Source: an uncultured Collinsella sp. (GTDB lineage Bacteria; Actinomycetota; Coriobacteriia; Coriobacteriales; Coriobacteriaceae). Taken from it: a DNA stretch of 15,038 bases. The DNA is taken from NCBI GenBank assembly GCA_958370325.1, contig CATXJW010000042.1:1-15038 (forward strand), in the 5' to 3' direction. Below are positions 1 to 5,627 of this stretch, piece after piece. The stretch's first letter is position 1. Each line of letters begins with the position of its first letter. The position numbers were made by a program, and so were the translations under genes. The notes beneath the pieces are model-generated. The model did no database searches, had not been told where the DNA came from, and worked only from the letters and a program-made list of their open reading frames with translations.

Positions 1-55
1 AGAACCCCAGCCTTCCAAGCTGATGACGCGGGTTCGATTCCCGTCGCCCGCTCCA
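1..55 (+). tRNA. tRNA-Gly (anticodon TCC), 3' part
   Basis: The window starts inside a tRNA gene. An anticodon arm (CAGC, loop CTTCCAA, GCTG) gives anticodon TCC at 14-16, which reads GGA glycine codons. A T-arm with loop TTCGATT (33-39) follows, then the 3' acceptor strand CGCCCGC (45-51), discriminator T52 and an encoded CCA at 53-55. The acceptor 5' strand and D-arm lie upstream of the window. The outermost anticodon-stem pair looks like a C-A mismatch, which is tolerable. Confidence 0.88.
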
Positions 56-67
56 TAGGATAGTTTT

Positions 68-104
68 AACGGCTCTGTTTCCTTCTGGGAATCAGAGCCG
101 TTTT
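68..104 (+). terminator. Intrinsic terminator after tRNA-Gly
   Basis: A perfect 10-bp stem, AACGGCTCTG (68-77) with CAGAGCCGTT (93-102), ends in TTTTC. The intervening TTTCC and GGGAA can pair further, making a long hairpin. It sits 12 bases after the tRNA CCA and very probably ends the tRNA transcript. The A/T-rich flanks might also let it work on the other strand. Confidence 0.8.
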
Positions 105-124
105 CATATACATGCCGGGGACCT

Positions 125-206
125 CCATCCCCTCCTAAGTTGCGGTGAAATAGTTCCTGGATTAGCCGCAAAAGCTGTTATCCAGGAACTATTTCACCGC
201 AACTTA
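125..206 (+). repeat. Long-hairpin repeat element, left copy
   Basis: A perfect 27-bp inverted repeat pairs 136-162 with 180-206 around a 17-base loop; the arm begins TAAGTTGCGGTGAAATAG. An 11-base flank, CCATCCCCTCC (125-135), belongs to the element because positions 125-163 are identical, in reverse complement, to 1490-1528. No T-run follows, so it is not a typical intrinsic terminator. It looks like a REP- or MITE-type interspersed palindrome. No transposase is present, and its wider distribution cannot be judged from this window. Confidence 0.8.
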
Positions 207-267
207 TTGAGGCCGAGCGGGCTGGGTCGATGATGGGTTCTGTTGTCGAGAAGATGAGGGCAGCCGG

Positions 268-1275
268 TCAGGAGTCTGCGTAGGGTTTTGTGGTTGGTAT
301 CCCGTAGCCGCGCATCATGGAGCCGAACGCTTTGACATCATAGGTGTCTGAGAGCTTGAAATGAATGACGTTGTGGCCCATGGCACGCAGGTTCGCGTCG
401 CGTATGAGGGCATCTCGATAGGTTTTTGCCGCAGCATGTTCCGGATCATTTTGGGCATCGTCCTCAAACTTGCCTAGTCCATGCAGCTCAGCCAGCATCC
501 AAGAGCCGTTTGGCATTTGCCAGCCGTAATCTGCCAAATAATAGCTGGCGTTTCCAGGTCGAGTGATTTCAACCTGAAGTTCGGGAGCGGCAACTCCCGC
601 CAGAATCATTGCCGCCCGCGCTTCGGATTCTCCACCGTTATCCGATCTGCCATCCATGTGTTCAAAAACGTCAAATGCACGCGCGATGCCGTGCAGTCCA
701 CGGCAGTTCGCTTGTGCATATGAACGCAATTCTTCCCGCTCGACACCGTACTCACGAGCCAGCCCGTCGACATAGCCTAGTGCATATCGAAAGGCGCTCG
801 TTCGGGCGATGTCGACCACCGTGCGATATGGATCCGTTAACGTAAACGGGCCGAGCTGCCATACGTCGCCCGGCCGCCAGCGTCGGTATTCAACGAATTC
901 GTACGTATCGCGCCTGGTGGAACGCGGCAGCAGCACTTGCACCTTGTCGAGAAGCGAATATGCAGAACCGATGCCATAGAGCAGTGCCGCCGTTGCCCCA
1001 CAAAACACGGCATCCGGTTCAACGACCGCAATAGCGGATGCCAATTGAAAGATGCGATCTTCGACGCCGAGGTCATTCCAATAGGCGGGATCAGCGTAGA
1101 CATGGTTGTAGAGTCGAATAATCATCTCTTTTTGCATGAGCGCGTAGGCACAGCGTTCATCCCATTTTTTGGTAGCTACAAACAGGCGCCCGCCATGATG
1201 GGCCTCGAATAACCGGAAGAACAGCTCTACTTGCGGTTTGGAACAGCGTTTATCATGACTCATTTTCGACCCCAT
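268..1275 (-). CDS. AbiEi-like protein with C-terminal PD-(D/E)XK (DUF559/Vsr-like) nuclease domain
   Basis: This 335-residue protein has two regions. Residues about 10-200 resemble the winged-helix and linker regions of AbiEi-family antitoxin-like proteins of actinobacteria, including the segment TDPYRTVVDIAR at about 147-158. Residues about 214-312 look like a small restriction-endonuclease fold: E216/E218 in GGESEAR, D249 in LADYGW, then E263-x-H265 in AELHG, and a basic helix before a final strand (NVIHF). This layout is common in actinobacterial AbiEi plus DUF559 proteins, whose role is mostly unproven; defence or mobile-element functions are guesses. No AbiEii nucleotidyltransferase gene is adjacent, so it is not a standard type IV toxin-antitoxin pair. 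The start is uncertain: ATG at 1275 has no clear Shine-Dalgarno, and ATG at 1263 (residue 5) is an alternative. The gene is alone between two inverted hairpin repeats. Confidence 0.72.
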   Translation of the reverse strand: MGSKMSHDKRCSKPQVELFFRLFEAHHGGRLFVATKKWDERCAYALMQKEMIIRLYNHVYADPAYWNDLGVEDRIFQLASAIAVVEPDAVFCGATAALLYGIGSAYSLLDKVQVLLPRSTRRDTYEFVEYRRWRPGDVWQLGPFTLTDPYRTVVDIARTSAFRYALGYVDGLAREYGVEREELRSYAQANCRGLHGIARAFDVFEHMDGRSDNGGESEARAAMILAGVAAPELQVEITRPGNASYYLADYGWQMPNGSWMLAELHGLGKFEDDAQNDPEHAAAKTYRDALIRDANLRAMGHNVIHFKLSDTYDVKAFGSMMRGYGIPTTKPYADS

Positions 1276-1447
1276 GGTCTCGAGGGGGAGTGAATGACAC
1301 TACGCTATCCCATATTTGGTCCGTCAGACCTTGCCATGAACTGACCAAAAGCTTGACGGGGCAGGTCAGAGTCATGAGTCAGAGCCAAACATATCGGCAA
1401 ATGGTTGATTTGTGCCCCTCGGCGGCACTAAAAACCACCCTTACAGA

Positions 1448-1528
1448 AAGTTGCGGTGAAATAGTTCCTGAAAAGCTCGAATAAGCCTAAATCCAGGAAC
1501 TATTTCACCGCAACTTAGGAGGGGATGG
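1448..1528 (-). repeat. Long-hairpin repeat element, right (inverted) copy
   Basis: A 23-bp perfect inverted repeat pairs 1448-1470 with 1494-1516 around a 23-base loop that differs from the left copy. The flank GGAGGGGATGG (1518-1528) is the reverse complement of the left copy's flank, so the two elements point in opposite directions. It ends 3 bases from the stop codon of the PIN toxin gene (1532-1534). It may therefore be the 3' hairpin of that operon's mRNA, though no T-tract follows. Confidence 0.8.
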
Positions 1529-1531
1529 GGG

Positions 1532-1987
1532 TTAGCTGCGGGGGCGGTGGCGGAGCTTGTCGATGGTGGAGTCGGTGCTTCGGCTGCGGGCTTCGGCTGC
1601 GGTTTGGCGCTTGTGGCGGTAATCGATCATGCCTTGGATGATGGGCTTGCCAAAACTCACGACATCATCGTTGTAGATGGCGGTTCGGGCTGCGAGGAGG
1701 CAGTCGGTAAAGTCCATATGGGTCTTGCCAAAGAGTTTGACGGCAAGGGCGACAACGGTGGGCTCGTCGACCATGACGTCATCGAGCAGCCTTTTCATGG
1801 CCGCGGCAATCTCAACGCGGGGAACCTTATAGACGTCGCGCAGCGTGACCACGACGCGCGTGATGATTTCGGGGTAGACACGAGCGGTGCGCGTGGCGAT
1901 GACCTTGGCGGCGCGCGGTGACAGAACCTCGTCGTCGTCAAGCAGGTAGCGTAGGATGACGGTCTCGTCGATGATGGTGCTACTCAT
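1532..1987 (-). CDS. PIN-domain (VapC-like) toxin of a type II toxin-antitoxin pair
   Basis: This 151-residue protein has a PIN-like profile. The N-terminal strand IIDETVILRYLLDDD carries Asp7, a central helix reads VVVTLRDVYKV, and MDFTDCLLAARTA carries Asp92/Asp95. The final strand is VVSFGKP. PIN toxins are Mg-dependent RNases using about four acidic residues. Here the usual helix Glu appears as Arg44 and the usual Asp after the last strand (TFD) as Gly113, so activity may be altered or lost. Residues about 127-151 form a basic, low-complexity tail. The ATG (1985-1987) overlaps the antitoxin stop by 8 bases (ATGAGTAG), implying translational coupling. The family call rests on pattern, and the alignment of the acidic residues is by eye. 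Confidence 0.75.
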   Translation of the reverse strand: MSSTIIDETVILRYLLDDDEVLSPRAAKVIATRTARVYPEIITRVVVTLRDVYKVPRVEIAAAMKRLLDDVMVDEPTVVALAVKLFGKTHMDFTDCLLAARTAIYNDDVVSFGKPIIQGMIDYRHKRQTAAEARSRSTDSTIDKLRHRPRS

Positions 1988-2303
1988 GGATATCTACTTC
2001 CTCGGGACCCAAAACCGAATCGTCGCTTTCTGTAGCAAGGTACTCAATCCAGGCATTGCGCTCCTCGGAGCGGCGATTGGGGTCACCATATGCTTTGAGC
2101 GACCCATAGGCGGCGGTGCCGTCCTTTGAGCGCACGGCGACCGGCTGAAAGGGAAGCTTGCGCATCAAAATGCTCTGCGCGACAAATAGACGGACGGCCT
2201 CGGCGAGCGATGTGCCCATGGCGTCGTAGAGACGCTCGGCATGCTGCTTGTCTTCCTCGCGAATGCGCACCTGCAGGATGGCTCGTTTTTGAGTCGATGA
2301 CAT
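1980..2303 (-). CDS. RelB/DinJ-family antitoxin
   Basis: This 107-residue protein is read on the minus strand. The N-terminus (about 5-45) has the ribbon-helix-helix pattern of RelB/DinJ antitoxins: a beta strand ILQVRIREED, then helices around HAERLYDAMGTSLAEAVRLFVAQ, followed by LPFQPV, a typical DinJ-like junction. The acidic C-terminus (SDDSVLGPEEVDIHE) should wrap the toxin. It should dimerise, bind its own operator and neutralise the PIN toxin encoded by the overlapping next gene. The ATG at 2303 is chosen because GGGAGG lies 6 bases upstream; a GTG at 2306 is also in frame but too close to that site. DinJ usually partners a RelE-fold YafQ toxin, so a PIN partner is a less common pairing. 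Confidence 0.85.
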   Translation of the reverse strand: MSSTQKRAILQVRIREEDKQHAERLYDAMGTSLAEAVRLFVAQSILMRKLPFQPVAVRSKDGTAAYGSLKAYGDPNRRSEERNAWIEYLATESDDSVLGPEEVDIHE

Positions 2304-2353
2304 CACTGGCCTCCCTTAATGAGCGTGCAATATGAATAGTTAAATACATCTTC

Positions 2354-2376
2354 GGCTAGTAATAGCCAATCTTATA
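2354..2376 (-). promoter_or_regulatory. Candidate promoter and operator of the toxin-antitoxin operon
   Basis: On the minus strand an extended -10, TGTTATAAG, places TATAAG at 2376-2371 (5 of 6 consensus bases) with no good -35. Transcription would begin near 2364, inside a palindrome of two 5-base arms, GGCTA (2354-2358) and TAGCC (2363-2367), spaced by GTAA. A palindrome over the start point suits autorepression by a ribbon-helix-helix antitoxin. This is inferred from the sequence alone. Confidence 0.4.
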
Positions 2377-2402
2377 ACAACTACTTTATTGCACTAGAGT
2401 AA

Positions 2403-2445
2403 TTGAGTGCGATCAACATTACAAACGTACTACATCCTGCATAAA
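2403..2445 (+). promoter_or_regulatory. Candidate FNR/CRP-type box and -10 of the formate hydrogenlyase operon
   Basis: TTGAGTGCGATCAA (2403-2416) matches the FNR-type consensus TTGAT-N4-ATCAA at 9 of 10 defined bases. The flanks GTAAT (2399-2403) and ATTAC (2418-2422) extend the dyad. CATAAA (2440-2445) matches 4 of 6 bases of a -10 and lies where a class II activated promoter would need it, with the box centred about 41.5 bases before a start near 2451. This fits anaerobic activation of a formate hydrogenlyase. The regulator and start point are inferred. Confidence 0.38.
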
Positions 2446-2459
2446 CGAGCGTGAAATCT

Positions 2460-2580
2460 TTCTTGGGCGTACGCATGTAATACACTCACCTTTATAGCTA
2501 CCCAAGAATAATTCCAACCTGCCAAAACCCCTGCAATACACACGTATTGCAGGGGTTACGCTCAAGTTTGTCCCCTGCAA
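2460..2580 (+). promoter_or_regulatory. Structured 5' leader with possible alternative pairing
   Basis: TTCTTGGG (2460-2467) can pair perfectly with CCCAAGAA (2501-2508) around a 33-base loop. A 14-bp perfect hairpin follows (2526-2539 with 2544-2557, loop ACAC). CCCCTGCAA at 2572-2580 repeats the hairpin's left arm (2528-2536), so it could capture the right arm (TTGCAGGGG, 2547-2555). That gives two mutually exclusive folds, as in an attenuator or riboswitch. No T-run follows on the plus strand. On the minus strand the hairpin is followed by TTTTGG and could terminate antisense transcription. Function is unproven. Confidence 0.5.
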
Positions 2581-2731
2581 CTGCGTATATTCAACCTGTA
2601 TACCGTTGGAGAAATTCTACCGAGTGCCTGTTTCGCCGCATGCATTCGATACGCCGATGCCAGGCCACGGGCGGCTTGGGACAACGTCGACAGGGTCTCT
2701 CCGGCATGGGATTCAGGAGGGAGTGAACAAC

Positions 2732-3250
2732 ATGGGCAATAAACGAGTCGTAGCCGATTCCTCGCGCTGCATTGGGTGTCAAACCTGCATGGCGGCGTGC
2801 ATCGAGGCGCACGACATTCCCGGCAACATCGCCGCGCCGCGTCTGCGCGTGACGCGTACGTACGAGATCTCCGCACCGGTGGCTTGCCATCACTGCGAGG
2901 ATGCCCCGTGCGCTAAGGCCTGCCCCACGGGTGCCTTGTTCTTTGATCCAAAGAACCATCGCATCGGCGTCAACGAGGACAACTGCATCGGCTGCAAGAG
3001 CTGCGTCATGGCCTGCCCCTTTGGCGCCGTGAGCGTGGCGACCACGCAGGTCCCCGTCTTGATGGGCGACGTGCGCGTGGGTTCGCAGACTAAGAGCTTC
3101 GTGCTCAAGTGCGACCTGTGCGTAGACCGTCCCGGCGGTCCGGCGTGTGCCGAGGCGTGCCCGACTAAGGGCCTCACCCTGGTAGACGAGGAGCGCCTGG
3201 CGGAACTGACCGCCGAGCGTGCCCGCGCCACCATCGAAAACGAGGCGTAG
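2732..3250 (+). CDS. hydN: Four-cluster [4Fe-4S] electron-transfer subunit, HydN/HycB type
   Basis: This 172-residue cytoplasmic iron-sulfur protein should carry electrons from formate dehydrogenase H to the hydrogenase. Four ferredoxin-like cysteine groups are visible: C13/16/19/23, C52/55/60/64, C85/88/91/95 and C127/130/139/143, enough for four [4Fe-4S] clusters. Sequence and length match the HydN, HycB, CooF group; E. coli HydN has 175 residues. The ATG at 2732 is chosen because AGGAGG lies 11 bases upstream and homologues begin at this point. It is first in the operon, 76 bases before fdhF, so it is likely FdhF's direct partner. HydN and HycB cannot be told apart with certainty here. A second protein of the same type (HyfA) is encoded after fdhF. 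Confidence 0.88.
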   Translation: MGNKRVVADSSRCIGCQTCMAACIEAHDIPGNIAAPRLRVTRTYEISAPVACHHCEDAPCAKACPTGALFFDPKNHRIGVNEDNCIGCKSCVMACPFGAVSVATTQVPVLMGDVRVGSQTKSFVLKCDLCVDRPGGPACAEACPTKGLTLVDEERLAELTAERARATIENEA

Positions 3251-3287
3251 GCGGGCGGCCATACAGGCCCGACGATTGTCAAATACG

Positions 3288-3303
3288 TACCGATTAATCG
3301 GTA
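3288..3303. promoter_or_regulatory. Perfect 16-base palindrome before fdhF
   Basis: TACCGATTAATCGGTA is a perfect palindrome in the 76-base gap before fdhF, 23 bases before its ATG. As RNA it could form a 6-bp stem with a TTAA loop just upstream of the Shine-Dalgarno GGAGGG (3317-3322). It could be a DNA operator or a translation-tuning hairpin. It may also be chance. Confidence 0.35.
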
Positions 3304-3326
3304 GCAGAGAAAGGAAGGAGGGTGTC

Positions 3327-5549
3327 ATGGAGAAGCATAAAGTGATCTGCCCGTACTGCGGTGCCGGTTGCCAGTTTAACCTCTTGGTCCAAAACGGCCA
3401 GGTCGTGGGTACCGAACCGCTCAACGGCATCACCAATCAGGGCGAGCTGTGCCTTAAGGGCATGAGCGGCTACGACTTCATCAACGACACCAAGATCTTG
3501 ACTCCTCGCGTACTGCACCCGATGATCCGCCGCACCAAGGGCGCGGATCTTGAGCGCGTAAGCTGGGACGAGGCACTGGATTTCACCGCATCTAAGATGC
3601 AGGCCATAATTGACGAATATGGTCCTAACGCTGTCATGACCACCGGCTCTTCGCGAGGCGGCGGCAATGAGGCGAACTACGTCATGCAGAAGTTTACGCG
3701 TGCGTGCATTGGCACCCACAGCGTGGACAACTGCGCTCGTACTTGACACGGCCCTACTGTCCTCGGTCTGATGGACACGGTTGGTTCAGGTTGCATGTCA
3801 TGCTCCATCCCCGGTATGGAGGATGCGGGCTGCATTTTCCTCTTCGGCTATAACCCTGCCGATTCGCACCCCATCGTCGCAAGGCGTATCGTGCGAGCCA
3901 AAGAAAAGGGTTGCAAGATCATCGTCGCCGACCCGCGCCATATCGAAACCGCGCGTATCGCCGATCTCTACCTTCCGATCAAGAACGGTTGCAACGTCGC
4001 GTTCCTCAACGCCTTTGCCAACTGTCTGGTCAACGATGGCCTCTACGACAAGGAATTCGTCGCCGAGCATACGAACGGCTTTGACGAGTGGTGGGAGACC
4101 ATCAAGAACTACACTCCCGAATCCGTACAGGACATCACGGGTGTCGATCCCGCGCTGATCCACCAAGCTGCCGAGATGTACGCCACGGCGAAGCCCTCTG
4201 CCATCATTGGCTGGGGCATGGGCGTATGCCAGCAGAAGCAGAACCTGAAGACGGTGCACACCATCGCCTCCATCGCCTGCGTTGCTGGCCAGATCGGCAA
4301 ACCCAACTCCGGCCTCGCGCCCGTGCGCGGTCAGAACAACGTCCAGGGCTCCTGCGATATGGGCATGCTGCCCAACCTGTACCCTGGCTACCAGAAAGTC
4401 ACCGACCCCGCCGCTCGCGCCAAGTTTGCCAAGGCTTGGGGCGTGCCCGAGGAAAAGCTCCCGCTCGAGGAGGGCTACAAGCTCACCGACTTGGGCCACC
4501 TGGTCGACGAGGGCAAGGTGCACTGCTTCTACAACTACGGCGAGGACCCGGTCCAGACCGAGCCCGATTCGGCTGGAATGCGCAAGACGCTCTCCGAGCT
4601 GGATCTGTTCATCTGCCAGGACATCTTTATGACGCAGACGACCATGCTCGCCGACGTCATCCTGCCTGCTACCTCTTGGGGCGAGCACGAGGGTGTCTTT
4701 ACCGCATCCGACCGTAGCTTCCAGCACTTTGACGCGGCCGTTCCGCCCAAGGGCGAGTGCCGCCACGACTGGGAGATCTTCGCGGACCTGTCCACGCGTA
4801 TGGGCTATCCCATGCACTACGACAACACCGAGCAGATCTGGAACGAGTGCATTAGCCTGTGCCCCAACTTTGTGGGCGCGACCTACGAGAAGATGGCTCC
4901 CGAGGGCGGCTACGCCCAGTGGCCCGTCAAGAGCACCGATGTGAACGACCACGGTACGCCCGACATGTTCGCTGGTGGCAAGTTCACCACCAAGGACGGC
5001 CGCGCCAACCTGATGGCGCACGACTGGGAGGCGCCCTCCGAGCTTCCCGACGATGAGTACCCGCTCATCCTGTGCACCGTCCGTGAGGTCGGCCACTACA
5101 GCTGCCGCTCGATGACTGGCAACTGCAAGACGCTGGCGCTGCTCGCCGACGAGCCCGGCTTTGTCCGCATGAATCCCGCGGACGCCCAGGCGCGCGGTAT
5201 CAAGAACGGCGACATCGTCTCGATTCACAGCCGCCGCGGCCAGGTATACAGCCGCGCCGACGTGAGCGACCGTATCAACAAGGGCACGGTCTATATGACC
5301 TACCAGTGGTGGATCGGTAAGTGCAACGAGCTGACCATGCACAAGGTCGACCCGGTCTCGCACACGCCCGAGGACAAGTTCTCCGCCTGCCAGGTCGACG
5401 CCATTGCCGACCAGGTCTGGGCCGAGGGCGAAGTCGAGCGTCAGTACACCGAGCTCAAGCAAGCTCTGGTCGACGCCGCCGCTCCCCAGGACGTTGAGCC
5501 CGGTGCCGCCAAGTTCGACGACGAGACGCACGTGAATCAAATCGTGTAG
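3327..5549 (+). CDS. fdhF: Formate dehydrogenase H, selenocysteine-containing molybdopterin catalytic subunit
   Basis: This 740-residue selenoprotein oxidises formate to CO2 at a Mo/W bis-molybdopterin site and feeds electrons to the hydrogenase arm. The in-frame TGA at 3744-3746 is read as Sec140, the same residue number as in E. coli FdhF, in the context CART-Sec-HGP, with catalytic His141 following. The reading frame continues unbroken to 5549 and both halves match FdhF closely (for example FGYNPADSHPIVA and EVGHYSCRSMTGNC). The N-terminal cluster ligands C8, C11, C15 and C42, and Lys44, sit at the E. coli numbers. The conserved catalytic Arg is at about 334 in PVRGQNNVQG. The ATG at 3327 has GGAGGG 4 bases upstream. 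The protein is about 25 residues longer than E. coli FdhF (715), mainly in a C-terminal tail. Without Sec decoding the gene would be called as two ORFs. No signal peptide is seen, so the enzyme is cytoplasmic. Confidence 0.97.
3744..3777 (+). promoter_or_regulatory. Selenocysteine UGA codon and bacterial SECIS-like hairpin
   Basis: After the TGA (3744-3746) come 11 bases, then a stem TGTCC (3758-3762) with GGACA (3773-3777). The pairs T3763-A3771 and C3764-G3770 extend it, T3772 is bulged, and the apical loop is GGTCT (3765-3769). The E. coli fdhF SECIS also begins 11 bases after its UGA and presents a GGUCU loop to SelB. Here the bulged U is on the 3' side rather than the 5' side. Assignment is by comparison with the known E. 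coli element. Confidence 0.85.
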
Positions 5550-5570
5550 TCCCGTTCTCGTTGGCTTTTT

Positions 5571-5614
5571 GGGCCGGGCGTCCCGTACGTTCGGGAGCCC
5601 GGCCCGTTATTTTG
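5571..5614 (+). terminator. GC-rich hairpin with T-rich tail between fdhF and hyfA
   Basis: GGGCCGGGC (5571-5579) pairs with GCCCGGCCC (5597-5605). After a bulged G5580, TCCCG (5581-5585) pairs with CGGGA (5592-5596) around loop TACGTT. GTTATTTTG follows. This has the form of an intrinsic terminator on the plus strand only. Because hyfA begins 14 bases later with no room for a promoter between, it is more likely a partial terminator or mRNA-stabilising hairpin. A promoter inside the end of fdhF is the alternative. Confidence 0.62.
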
Positions 5615-5627
5615 AAAGGAAGTGGGG

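Larger units (their letters stand above)
2304..2731. other. Divergent intergenic region with structured leader, no gene
   Basis: These 428 bases hold no credible coding sequence. The AT-rich left part (to about 2520) separates the minus-strand toxin-antitoxin operon from the plus-strand formate hydrogenlyase operon. It contains the antitoxin promoter and palindrome, an FNR/CRP-like box with a possible -10, an 8-bp stem, a 14-bp hairpin and a copy of part of that hairpin. From about 2585 to 2731 I see nothing beyond the Shine-Dalgarno of the next gene. A TTG-initiated extension of that gene back to 2606 has no ribosome-binding site and is not used. Confidence 0.7.

Noticed and set aside
1290..1484. 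64-residue open frame on the plus strand
   Set aside because: It runs into the hairpin repeat, has no convincing ribosome-binding site and no recognisable sequence.
125..1528. Two-unit CRISPR array or phage att pair
   Set aside because: The copies are inverted, over 1.3 kb apart, and each is a self-complementary hairpin. There are no regular spacers and no integrase.
2462..2480. Sigma-54 type promoter (TTGGGCGTACGCATG) upstream of the operon
   Set aside because: The GG and GC elements are not at the required spacing, and sigma-54 is generally missing from actinobacteria.
2526..2557. Intrinsic terminator on the plus strand
   Set aside because: The bases after the hairpin (ACGCTCAAG) are not T-rich. 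Only the minus strand has TTTT after the stem, and no minus-strand gene ends there.
2606..2731. N-terminal extension of the first iron-sulfur protein from a TTG at 2606
   Set aside because: There is no ribosome-binding site and no resemblance to the family in the extra 42 residues, while the ATG at 2732 has AGGAGG upstream.
3219..3746. Separate short protein ending at the TGA, starting at 3219
   Set aside because: The start lies inside the end of the previous gene without a ribosome-binding site. The sequence is the FdhF N-terminus, and the TGA is selenocysteine.
3771..5549. Independent 592-residue formate dehydrogenase starting at 3771
   Set aside because: It lacks the N-terminal iron-sulfur region and its own Shine-Dalgarno. 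It is the in-frame continuation of fdhF after Sec140.
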